DNA of 64,000 nt from JAFGPS01 sp964628465 (GTDB lineage Bacteria > Planctomycetota > Phycisphaerae > Sedimentisphaerales > Anaerobacaceae), in contig CAZVOA010000006.1 in the NCBI GenBank assembly GCA_964628465.1, positions 1 to 64,000 of the forward strand. The letters run 5' to 3'. Shown one piece after another: positions 9,834 through 17,232 of the stretch. Positions within the stretch are counted from its first letter, which is position 1. Each line of letters begins with the position of its first letter. The translations under genes and the position numbers were made by a program. The notes beneath the pieces were generated by a model. It saw only the letters and a list, made by a program, of their open reading frames with translations. It searched no databases and was not told the origin of the DNA.

Positions 9834-10294
9834 TTGTCACCTCCCTCAAGGTGTCCCTGAGCGCGAAATGCCATAATCTTATCGGCATCGATGTTATACT
9901 TAATCATTCGATCCACCCAACTGAAATCCAGTGTTCCATCTGCTTTTAGTTTTGCTTCCACCTGTTCATTAAATCCCTTACCGGCCAGGGCAACTTCATC
10001 GGATGAAACTCCTGTGGCTGCGGCTGTTGTTCCCGCACTCATTTTAATCGGTTTTTTAGAGAGAGCAGACTCGTGAAGCCAGCCCTTTTTACCTGTCTGG
10101 GTTGTTACGGAATACCAGCCGTTTTTCAGCTCACCGGCGTTTATAACATCTCCATATTTCACTGTATCGACAACACTGCCAAGTTGTGAGGGAGTTGCTC
10201 TTACCTTGCTCTGTTGTATCTGAACGCTCATTGATCCGGCAAATGCTATGCAACTCATCAGCATAATAAGAATCGCAAACACCTTAATCTTCAT
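9830..10294 (-). CDS. Secreted SH3-domain protein, first gene of the cAMP operon
   Basis: A 154-residue exported protein with a signal peptide (MKIKVFAILIMLMSCIAFAG) and a bacterial SH3b domain at about 25-85 (KVRATPSQLGSVV through GWYSVTTQTGKKGWLHES). Such domains bind peptidoglycan or peptide ligands in the periplasm. The start at 10294 is preceded by GGAGGT; the longer reading from 10345 lacks a ribosome site and would bury the signal peptide. It overlaps the M48 gene by ATGA. The C-terminal 70 residues are not recognisable. It could present a cell-wall state to the membrane cyclase encoded two genes later. Confidence 0.85.
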   Translation of the reverse strand: MKIKVFAILIMLMSCIAFAGSMSVQIQQSKVRATPSQLGSVVDTVKYGDVINAGELKNGWYSVTTQTGKKGWLHESALSKKPIKMSAGTTAAATGVSSDEVALAGKGFNEQVEAKLKADGTLDFSWVDRMIKYNIDADKIMAFRAQGHLEGGDK

Positions 10295-10367
10295 AAAAAG
10301 ACCTCCATAAAATCCTTTGTTATTATTCATATCAATAAAGCACAAGGTTTATAAACTATTTGTTTAC

Positions 10368-10373
10368 ATTATA
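10368..10373 (-). promoter_or_regulatory. Candidate -10 element of the SH3-M48-cyclase-MBL-MscS operon
   Basis: TATAAT read on the minus strand, 74 nt before the SH3 start codon. No good -35 hexamer is at the expected distance, but a T-rich tract (A-run on the plus strand around 10398-10406) lies about 25-30 nt upstream, as at other promoters in this window. Moderate to low confidence. Confidence 0.35.
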
Positions 10374-10447
10374 AACCTGAACTTTGGATAAGGATATAAA
10401 AAAACAGCTTGTTTATCCATGAAGTCTTACCTCAAAATTGAAATACA

Positions 10448-11065
10448 TTAGATTTCATCTTTCCTGCCGCGTTTATTTCTCCATGTATATTTTTGCTGAT
10501 ATTCCCGGCGTTGCTTCGTAATTTCATACAATACTATCCCGGATGTGGTACCGAGATTTAAACTCTCTATCATTCCAAACATGGGAATGCTTATGCACAT
10601 TTCGCTGCGTTTTACCGCCAGGTCACTTATTCCTCTTGTTTCGTTTCCGAACCACACTGCGAGCTTGGTAAAAATTGTGTAATCGACATCATCAAGAATT
10701 GCGTTTTTCGCTCCCTTAATATGCGGCGAAGTAACAATCGAAACATAGCGATTCTTTTCGAGATGCTTTAGACAAGCCTCTGTGCTATCGAATCTTTTAA
10801 CGAAGCTCCATTTAATAGCGGATACAGATGTCTTTGATAGTGACCTTCTTACTCTCATTTCCTGCCAGTCATCCGGCAGAGTACCTTTGGGATCAATGAT
10901 ATAAGCTTTCTCAACTCCGAGAGCGTTTACATTCCGTATGATGGTACCGATATTTTTTATGTCACTCGGTTCTTCAATCACCGCGATAAGATTCTTACAC
11001 CTGTAAGCCTTAATTTGGTTGGCTCTCTGCCGAACCGATTCTCTCTGTTTCTTTTCTGATTCCAT
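10448..11065 (-). CDS. trmH: SpoU/TrmH-family 2'-O-ribose RNA methyltransferase
   Basis: A 205-residue SPOUT methyltransferase. Motif 1 (IEEPSDIKNIGTIIRN), motif 2 (WFGNETRGIS) and motif 3 (IPMFGMIESLNLGTTSGIVLYE) form the trefoil-knot S-adenosylmethionine site, and the N-terminal Arg/Lys-rich helix resembles TrmH. The most likely activity is 2'-O-methylation of G18 in tRNA, but assignment to tRNA rather than rRNA rests on overall length and is not certain. The ribosome site AAGGACTT precedes the ATG. It stands alone between the cAMP operon and the Abi-like cluster. Confidence 0.85.
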   Translation of the reverse strand: MESEKKQRESVRQRANQIKAYRCKNLIAVIEEPSDIKNIGTIIRNVNALGVEKAYIIDPKGTLPDDWQEMRVRRSLSKTSVSAIKWSFVKRFDSTEACLKHLEKNRYVSIVTSPHIKGAKNAILDDVDYTIFTKLAVWFGNETRGISDLAVKRSEMCISIPMFGMIESLNLGTTSGIVLYEITKQRREYQQKYTWRNKRGRKDEI

Positions 11066-11089
11066 TATTTATTAAGTCCTTTGTTATAT

Positions 11090-11131
11090 ACTTTATTCTG
11101 ATACCAGCTAGTTTTGAGTTGAGAATAAAGT
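11090..11131. repeat. Inverted repeat (10/10) with 22-nt loop between trmH and the Abi-like genes
   Basis: ACTTTATTCT at 11090-11099 is matched by AGAATAAAGT at 11122-11131. There is no GC-rich stem or T-tract, so it is not a classical terminator. It lies downstream of the Abi-alpha gene and marks the end of that cluster. It could be a regulator site or an old boundary. Confidence 0.5.
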
Positions 11132-11191
11132 ACCTTACATTTTATTCTTCACAAACTGGTGTATTTATAAAAATATTTTAAGAAAGCATTG

Positions 11192-12004
11192 TTAAGGCTG
11201 GGATGTATTATTCGGTGGTGTTACACACGCTTCTCGAAATGCTCCACCAAGAACAGTGAGACCTATCATCTTAGGAGTAAAATTGAAAGTGCTTCCTTTG
11301 GGAATTTCCTGTTCTGTTTTCTTCACTAAGTCAAGCTCCTTAATTCGATTATATCGAAACTCTTGAGCCAGCTTGGCCATTGGAGGAACCTCTGTAAGGC
11401 CAAGGCGACAAAGATTGTCGACGTATTTCGGCAATAACTCAGGATTAGAACATTTTGCATCAAATGCTAATGTGCCAACATAACGAATTTCAGTAAAATG
11501 ACCTATTTCTTTTGATACAGTGTAGCCTAATTCGGCCAATGGCTCTGACAACCCGACTCTCGGTAAAAACTTAATAATTTTAGCTTCGTCGGGTGTAAGT
11601 TGTTTCAAGATTTCAACAAAGGCTGGATGAGCTTGGTTTGAAACTGCTGAATCCATGGATGTTGCTATTAGATTTGCAAAGTTCTCATGAAGTTTGCTAT
11701 AACGCAAGGCCTCTAAAGCTGGAACGGCAATATCTAGATCAGGAGTTTGAATTTGCTCTTTTGGAACATTCCGTTCTCTTAGTTTTTGCTCTATGGTATC
11801 TGAAACATACCTCTTTATTTGATCCCAGTTCCATACTAGCTCAAATAGGGGGGCTAGTGCTACGTTAATCTCCTTCCCAAGTGTATCAAATACCTTTCCG
11901 TTCTTTTTTGTGATTGGTTGGAGCGCATCAAAACATGTAGTTTTTACAACTTCAACTCTATACTTAATAAAATCTTTTCCTGTGCTATCTTCTGATTCTG
12001 ACAT
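11192..12004 (-). CDS. Abi-alpha (DUF4393) family protein
   Basis: A 270-residue soluble protein. The central stretch, with PALEALRYSKLHENFANLIA followed by HPAFVEILKQLTPDEAKII, matches the Abi-alpha/DUF4393 family, whose founding members were linked to abortive phage infection. There is no signal peptide, membrane helix or nuclease motif. It follows a DUF2806 gene on the same strand with a 114-bp gap. DUF2806 proteins contain a related segment in which a Trp-Ala-Lys stretch precedes a similar helical region, so the two may be distant paralogues acting together. The defence role is family knowledge plus context, not proven. Confidence 0.75.
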   Translation of the reverse strand: MSESEDSTGKDFIKYRVEVVKTTCFDALQPITKKNGKVFDTLGKEINVALAPLFELVWNWDQIKRYVSDTIEQKLRERNVPKEQIQTPDLDIAVPALEALRYSKLHENFANLIATSMDSAVSNQAHPAFVEILKQLTPDEAKIIKFLPRVGLSEPLAELGYTVSKEIGHFTEIRYVGTLAFDAKCSNPELLPKYVDNLCRLGLTEVPPMAKLAQEFRYNRIKELDLVKKTEQEIPKGSTFNFTPKMIGLTVLGGAFREACVTPPNNTSQP

Positions 12005-12118
12005 AATAATACTCCGAAGTATTATTGTTCTTTTGAAGTCATTATTTAATTCGGGAACGCCCCAAGTATTTAGTCATTTGTTAGCTTTAAGATCAACCGG
12101 CCAAAAACGCATAGCTAT

Positions 12119-12997
12119 TTAATGATTGGTTGGATTGTTTTGTTCGGTCGTATCTTTGTGAATATATTTATTCCACTTCTCTTTTACGTATTCTTCAAAT
12201 CCATCAATTCTTGGAGCTAAGCATACAGAGATTAATTCTTCTCCGACTTTGCTAAGAAGAACATGCCCAATAGGCAACACATTGCCGCTTTCTTTCTCCA
12301 TTTCCAAATACAATGGCTGCCCATAGTATTGAACTATAAATCTCTTTGGCAATCCTGTCCAGGAGAATCCTGTTAAGTGATTAAACTGTATCAATCCAAT
12401 GCTGTCTAAGTGAGTAAGTGTACTGAAGTTCAAACCTTGATCGTTGTAGATTTTATCTTTAGCATTAAATATCAAAGGAGTGAATTTCCTAACTATCCAG
12501 CCAAAACTACAAAGGGATTGAAACAACTCAGCATCTTTCTTATCTAAATCACTTAAGAAATTAACTGTTCTCTTTGAGTAAGTTCCAGGAGAATTCGCCT
12601 CGCCAGCTAAAACTTTTGCCCAAATGTTTTGCATGTCTTTGTCAGAAATGATACGTGACTTGTCAAAAAAGTTTGTAACCCAGTCATCTTCCATTAAATT
12701 AGGATCTGAGTTTTCATTCAGTTGATGTAAGGCTTTCTCGGTTATAGTTTCCATATTTTTTTGACGTAACGCTTCTTCTTCGACAAACCGCTGCATAGCC
12801 CTAAGATGCAAGTCCGTAATTTCAATATCCGATTTAACTTTAATAAGATTAGCCTCTGCTTGTGCTTTTGCTACGCGTTTTATCTGCCACGGTTCAAACA
12901 ATCCTCCAACAGCCGAAGAAACTTTCTTGATTAGAGTATCAGCAGGCTTGGAAAGCTTTCCAAGGTTAACTATTGAAATCGATTTGTCTTCTGTCAT
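12119..12997 (-). CDS. DUF2806 family protein
   Basis: A 292-residue soluble protein. The conserved DUF2806 core is visible as DDWVTNFFDKSRIISDKDMQ followed by WAKVLAGEANSPGTYSKRT at about 130-150, then a long helical/beta C-terminal part. The N-terminal 100 residues are charged and helical and probably coiled-coil. The molecular function is unknown. It sits between an AAA ATPase and an Abi-alpha gene on the same strand next to a tRNA, a position common for defence modules, so a role in phage defence is a reasonable guess. Confidence 0.7.
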   Translation of the reverse strand: MTEDKSISIVNLGKLSKPADTLIKKVSSAVGGLFEPWQIKRVAKAQAEANLIKVKSDIEITDLHLRAMQRFVEEEALRQKNMETITEKALHQLNENSDPNLMEDDWVTNFFDKSRIISDKDMQNIWAKVLAGEANSPGTYSKRTVNFLSDLDKKDAELFQSLCSFGWIVRKFTPLIFNAKDKIYNDQGLNFSTLTHLDSIGLIQFNHLTGFSWTGLPKRFIVQYYGQPLYLEMEKESGNVLPIGHVLLSKVGEELISVCLAPRIDGFEEYVKEKWNKYIHKDTTEQNNPTNH

Positions 12998-13130
12998 AGT
13001 TCCGTACCAAATAAGTTATTATATAATTTTTATTGTTGTTATCTTAAATGATGCCCGTCTATATTTTACTCGACAATATATTTTATAAATTATATCGAAA
13101 ATCCATACTTGTCAATATGAAAAAAGGACT

Positions 13131-13847
13131 TTAATGACGGTTTATTCGATTCAGGAGGAAGTTTTTGTAAATCTGGTAGTGTTCTGTTTCTTCGTATTCT
13201 ATTGTGCGTACCGTTTCCCTGTCGAAGCTGTATATTTTTGCATTTTCGCAGGCTAATAAAATCGGGGAATGGGTTGCTATTATAAATTGCGCATGTCCTG
13301 CTTGGGTGTTTTTTGCGATGATGTCGAGCAGCTCAATCTGGCTTCGCGGCGAGAGTGCTACTTCCGGTTCATCGAGAAAATATATACCCTTTATCTGGTA
13401 GCGGCTGCGGAAATATGACATTACCGACTGGCCGTGCGATTGGGTAACTAATGATTTGCCGCCGAAGTATTCCAACTGTCCCGGGTCGGTAGCGGCCCAT
13501 GCGTCAAGTATGTTCGCGAAATCTCTGAATATATCCGAGCCGAAATACGCTCCCGGCACTTGTCCATCCGCCCATTCGATAGACAGGCAATTATGTAATT
13601 GCTTTTCGTACCGGTTGAATTGGAAACGTATGCCGTCGGATGTTCTCCAGATATGTACGCCGGACTTTAATGCTATGGCTTCGAGGAGGGTGGATTTTCC
13701 GGCACCATTATCTCCGACGAACAGCGTTACGGGAGTATCGAATTGCAGGCTTTTCGTTTGATTGAAAATCGTCAGGTTGAAGGGGTAGTGTTCCTGAGTT
13801 GGATATTTTTCATGCAGTAACGTAACACTTTTTATATGATTGGTCAT
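13131..13847 (-). CDS. RecF/SMC-like AAA ATPase (standalone)
   Basis: A 238-residue ABC-type ATPase of the AAA_21 kind without long coiled coil. Walker A is GDNGAGKST, the signature-like SHGQSVMSYF is central, Walker B is IYFLDEPEVALS, and a switch histidine is in THSPIL. Such proteins sense DNA ends or nucleoprotein and often pair with a nuclease or effector. The ATG at 13847 has AAGGAAATATA in front; the longer start at 13871 lacks a ribosome site. It is 133 bp from DUF2806 on the same strand and directly follows tRNA-Arg. The ATPase may be the sensor of the Abi-like cluster or an independent gene. Confidence 0.85.
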   Translation of the reverse strand: MTNHIKSVTLLHEKYPTQEHYPFNLTIFNQTKSLQFDTPVTLFVGDNGAGKSTLLEAIALKSGVHIWRTSDGIRFQFNRYEKQLHNCLSIEWADGQVPGAYFGSDIFRDFANILDAWAATDPGQLEYFGGKSLVTQSHGQSVMSYFRSRYQIKGIYFLDEPEVALSPRSQIELLDIIAKNTQAGHAQFIIATHSPILLACENAKIYSFDRETVRTIEYEETEHYQIYKNFLLNRINRH

Positions 13848-13910
13848 TATATTTCCTTTTTGGCAATACATTTGAAAGAGATACGGAGTTTATCATCTCT
13901 CGTGTCAAAA

Positions 13911-13983
13911 TATCCCCGGTGAGAGTCGAACTCACAACCTTTGGCTTCGGAGGCCAACACTCTATCCATTGAGCTACGGGGAC
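13911..13983 (-). tRNA. tRNA-Arg (anticodon CCG)
   Basis: On the minus strand the sequence folds into a full cloverleaf: acceptor GTCCCCG pairing with CGGGGAT, D-arm with AATGGATA, anticodon arm TTGGC-CTCCGAA-GCCAA (anticodon complement at 13948-13950), and T-arm GTGAG-TTCGACT-CTCAC. The discriminator is A and CCA is not encoded. It reads CGG codons. The 3' end faces the AAA ATPase / DUF2806 / Abi-alpha cluster. Confidence 0.95.
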
Positions 13984-14195
13984 GAACTCAAATGTTATTA
14001 CAACACAATAAATCCTTTGAGTCAAGAAACAGCCGGAATCTTAACATGCTGCATATCAAAAAAAGAAATTATAATCGAGAATCAATAAGCCATAATATTT
14101 TTCCGCATAAGCATTTATGTTCTTTTAATGCGGATACTTGTAAATCCGATTGGTTTGTACTTTCGTGTTTTTTTTATAGAAAAAATAAAAAAATA

Positions 14196-14204
14196 TGGTA
14201 TAAT
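14196..14204 (+). promoter_or_regulatory. Extended -10 promoter of the aspartic protease gene
   Basis: TGGTATAAT is an extended -10 element 32 nt before the chosen start codon. No good -35 box is present at 17 bp; a T/A-rich tract lies further upstream. Initiation would be near 14211, downstream of the alternative start at 14128, which supports translation from 14236. The remainder of 13984-14235 shows no gene. Confidence 0.6.
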
Positions 14205-14235
14205 ACATATAAACTGTGGTTTGGAAGGTTTAACG

Positions 14236-15810
14236 ATGAAATTACTATATACAATTCATAAAAGGCTCGTCTCGGTGCTGCTAATAACGTTTTGTTTGAT
14301 TTCAGTCGCGCGAGCGGATAGATCTGAATTGAAAACAGAAAAAGTCGAATGGCTCGCCGGTCCGGGCGGAGTTATTAAAGGTATTCGTTTTCCGGAAAAG
14401 ATGGAATCATCTTTTGATACGAGTAACGGTTTCAGGCTTTTCTCAGTGGAATCAATAGATGCAAATGCTCTCGATAATATTATCGCTTCGCCGCCAATAG
14501 CTGGCTTTGTTCCAAGAATAGCGGTAAACGTAACCAATGATCATTCCGATGACCTTGACTGGGTTGGTTATCCCAATAACTCTGTAGTTGGAAATTATTT
14601 AACTAATAATCCTGAAGAAAACTATATTATAGGATTATTCGATACGGGTGCATCAACATGTATAATCAGTTACTATGGCTCTCAAAAAGTTGGAATTTCT
14701 TCTGAACAGCTTACTCCCAATCTTATAGAATTGGCTGGAGCGACAGGTTCGGTTTTTGGGCGTGTAAGTATGCCATTGGCAGTATTTATGGACGGCCTTG
14801 GAGCTATTGATCCCAATACAAGTCTTCTTAATGACTCTAATATGGTAGGTGAAAGTAATATTTCAGTAGTCGTTGGAGAGGAGCCTGGGCAAGATGAACC
14901 GGATTTGCCTAATGTAGTTGGTTCACCTGTGAGCGTATATTTTGTTACAGGTATTTTCAATGAAAATCCTGTATCAGTGACCTATGATGGTAATAATTAT
15001 ACCTCTCCCGATATAAAGTTTTATGATCATGGAGATTTGGATATTCCTGATTATGCTAATAAAATACCTTTAAATCTAATTCCTGCCGGAGCTTATGATG
15101 TACAGTATTTCCCGGATTTAGAAGCGATTTATGACTTCGAATTCAGGCCGGGAAGCCCAACGGTAATTGGTGGTCTATACCAGAGCTTGTTTTTTGTTAG
15201 CAGTGTGGATTTGACTGATGGAACTCGAAGCTCTTTAGACAGAAATCGTTTCATGCTCGATACAGGCGCCCAGGTAACTGTTATAGGTTCTGCTATAGCA
15301 TCAAGATTGGGATTAAACCCGAATCAACCTGATTTTGAGGTGGAAATTCAGGATGTAACAGGAGAAATTACATATAATCCCGGCTTTTTCGTGGATAAAA
15401 TTGAAATAGCAGTTCTTGGTGAATGGCTGACTTTTACAAATGTACCAGTTATCATGCTTGATGTTTCTTCTCCTGAAGGCGGTTATCTCGACGGTATAAT
15501 TGGTATGAACCTGTTTACAGAATTTAATCTTGTTCTTTATGGCGGCGGCTTACTTGGACAAGACCCTCCTTTGCTCACATATGAAAGAATACCTCCAAGG
15601 CTGACAGGTGATATTGCACCAAAAGGCGGCGATGGAATAGTCAATTTCCTTGATTTCGCGGTTCTCGCTGAATCATGGCTCGCGACACCCACTTCAGGCA
15701 ACTGGAATCCAAAAGCAAATCTCGCTCCGCGATACACGCCGGATAGCATTATCGATATTCTTGACCTTTCAGAAATGGCTCAAAGATGGCTGGAAACTCT
15801 GCCGCAATGA
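14236..15810 (+). CDS. Secreted two-lobe aspartic protease with C-terminal dockerin-like module
   Basis: A 524-residue exported protein. A signal peptide (about 1-27, ending near VARA) is followed by two retropepsin/pepsin-type active-site motifs: FDTGAS with Asp136 and LDTGAQ with Asp342. After the second motif is a hydrophobic-Gly segment, DGIIGMNL, at 419-426. The C-terminal 67 residues carry two calcium-binding-loop repeats of dockerin type (GDGIVNFLDFAVLAESW and DSIIDILDLSEMAQRW). Two lobes each donating an Asp in one chain is the eukaryotic pepsin layout, uncommon in bacteria. The start has GGAAGG upstream and fits the promoter at 14196. Probably extracellular proteolysis; activity unproven. 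Confidence 0.8.
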   Translation: MKLLYTIHKRLVSVLLITFCLISVARADRSELKTEKVEWLAGPGGVIKGIRFPEKMESSFDTSNGFRLFSVESIDANALDNIIASPPIAGFVPRIAVNVTNDHSDDLDWVGYPNNSVVGNYLTNNPEENYIIGLFDTGASTCIISYYGSQKVGISSEQLTPNLIELAGATGSVFGRVSMPLAVFMDGLGAIDPNTSLLNDSNMVGESNISVVVGEEPGQDEPDLPNVVGSPVSVYFVTGIFNENPVSVTYDGNNYTSPDIKFYDHGDLDIPDYANKIPLNLIPAGAYDVQYFPDLEAIYDFEFRPGSPTVIGGLYQSLFFVSSVDLTDGTRSSLDRNRFMLDTGAQVTVIGSAIASRLGLNPNQPDFEVEIQDVTGEITYNPGFFVDKIEIAVLGEWLTFTNVPVIMLDVSSPEGGYLDGIIGMNLFTEFNLVLYGGGLLGQDPPLLTYERIPPRLTGDIAPKGGDGIVNFLDFAVLAESWLATPTSGNWNPKANLAPRYTPDSIIDILDLSEMAQRWLETLPQ

Positions 15811-15890
15811 GTTTTATATCCCCGTTAAAGTGTTGATGTTTTGCTTTTAAGAGTATATACTAACAGCAAGTGCCTAAAATGCCTTAAGAC

Positions 15891-15947
15891 GTAGGATGGG
15901 CTTCAGCCCATGCTGAACAATGAATGGTGCGTTAAAACGCACACTAC
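15891..15947. repeat. REP/BIME-like element: two hairpins flanked by GTAG and CTAC
   Basis: GTAG (15891-15894) precedes a hairpin ATGGGC-TTCA-GCCCAT (15896-15911). A second hairpin, GTGCGT-TAAA-ACGCAC (15927-15942), is followed by CTAC (15944-15947), which is GTAG read on the other strand. A GTAG tetranucleotide next to a hairpin is the hallmark of REP sequences handled by TnpA-REP (RAYT) enzymes; two in inverted order make a BIME. No RAYT gene is in the window. Confidence 0.65.
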
Positions 15948-15969
15948 TTTTCTTTTTGGAACTTCATTA

Positions 15970-17214
15970 ATGAAATTATCTAAAGAAGAAAAAAAAGCGA
16001 TTGATAAAATAAAGAAGCTCGCTAAAGAAAACAAGATAAATATAGAAGGCGGACAAATACGAAGAACATCTTCGCGATTCTGCCTGAGTGTCGAACATGG
16101 TGACTATAACGGAACTGAACTTTTCGGCGTAGGTACCGACAGATTCATCTGGATGGCATATAAACCCAATGGAACCGATACCATAAGGCTCTTTAGCGGA
16201 AATTTTCCTGACGATGGCATTATTGAATTCAAACTTGGTGATGTGCCGAAACCCAAATCCAGAGAAACAGCGAATGCATGGGCACGATTCCCCTACGGCG
16301 TAGATTACATTTTGAATCGTGAAGGATATAAACTGACACAGGGTTTTGATGGTGTAATTTACGGCAATATTCCGGGAGGGGGAATGAGCAGGTCTGCGTC
16401 TTTAAGTCTAAACCTTATTCTTTCGCTTTTCGATGTAAACAAAATCAAAGTAAAAAAACAGATGGATATCGTTGATCTCGCGCAAGCGGTTGAAAATGAT
16501 TATATAGGCTCTCCATGCGGCAAGCTCGATCAGATTATGATTCTATTCGCGAAAGAAGGAATGGGGACATATTACAATCCAGCGAAAAGGTCAATTTCTT
16601 ATGTAAAACTTGGCAAAAAGGCGGATGATTTTCGTATCGTTGTAATGGACACTGGAACAGAACGTCCCGGCCTGGAAAAATCAACTTATAAAATCAGGCG
16701 AGATGAATGTGAAAAACTCGTTGATATTCTTAAAAAAGCGGGTTACAAAATTTCCTGCCTCGGGGATATTAAAAAGAAAACACTTTTCGATGAGATAATG
16801 GCCAAATTCAGCGGAAGGTATGCTGGATTATGCGAAAGATTTAAATATATCTATGAGTCGCAGGAAAGATTTTATGAAATGCTCAACGCATGGAAGTCAG
16901 GTGACATTAAGACGGTAGGAAAAATATTCCGTGCCGATGGAATCGGATTGCGCGACGATTATAAAATATCCGGGCCTGAGCTCGAAACGATGTGTGACAT
17001 TGTGAGAACAGTTCACGGGGTATTAGGTGAAAGAATGCTGGGGGGTGGTGATAAAGGCGCATCCGGTGCTTTAGTGAAACCCGGAAGTGTCAAAGCTCTC
17101 AAAAAAGCGGTTGATACATCTTACCCAAGAAGCAGACCTGAATTTGCGGATAAATACGCGGTTCATGTATGCAGGGTTGTGGATGGTGTAAAAGTATTTA
17201 ACAATTTATTATAA
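15970..17214 (+). CDS. Galactokinase-like GHMP-family kinase
   Basis: A 414-residue protein of the GHMP kinase superfamily. The galactokinase-type substrate motif appears as VEHGDYNG (41-48, compare GEHTDYNG), the ATP-binding glycine loop as PGGGMSRSAS (135-144), the GSPCGKLDQ segment (180-188) resembles the catalytic Asp region, and LGGGDKGASGAL (357-368) is motif 3. The Gly-rich loop has GMSRS instead of the usual GLSSS, and the first motif lacks the usual NLIG lead, so sugar specificity may differ from galactose. ATG 15970 is chosen because residues before it derive from the REP-like repeat. pyrK follows after 18 nt. Confidence 0.8.
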   Translation: MKLSKEEKKAIDKIKKLAKENKINIEGGQIRRTSSRFCLSVEHGDYNGTELFGVGTDRFIWMAYKPNGTDTIRLFSGNFPDDGIIEFKLGDVPKPKSRETANAWARFPYGVDYILNREGYKLTQGFDGVIYGNIPGGGMSRSASLSLNLILSLFDVNKIKVKKQMDIVDLAQAVENDYIGSPCGKLDQIMILFAKEGMGTYYNPAKRSISYVKLGKKADDFRIVVMDTGTERPGLEKSTYKIRRDECEKLVDILKKAGYKISCLGDIKKKTLFDEIMAKFSGRYAGLCERFKYIYESQERFYEMLNAWKSGDIKTVGKIFRADGIGLRDDYKISGPELETMCDIVRTVHGVLGERMLGGGDKGASGALVKPGSVKALKKAVDTSYPRSRPEFADKYAVHVCRVVDGVKVFNNLL

Positions 17215-17232
17215 CTGGGACAATAGCTTATT

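Noticed and set aside
13911..13983. tRNA-Arg as an attachment site for an integrated island
   Set aside because: No copy of the tRNA 3' end was seen in the neighbouring gaps and no integrase gene is present; the tRNA-side position of the Abi cluster remains only suggestive.
14128..14235. Longer start for the aspartic protease
   Set aside because: It lies upstream of the predicted transcription start and would hide the signal peptide; the ATG at 14236 has a ribosome site.
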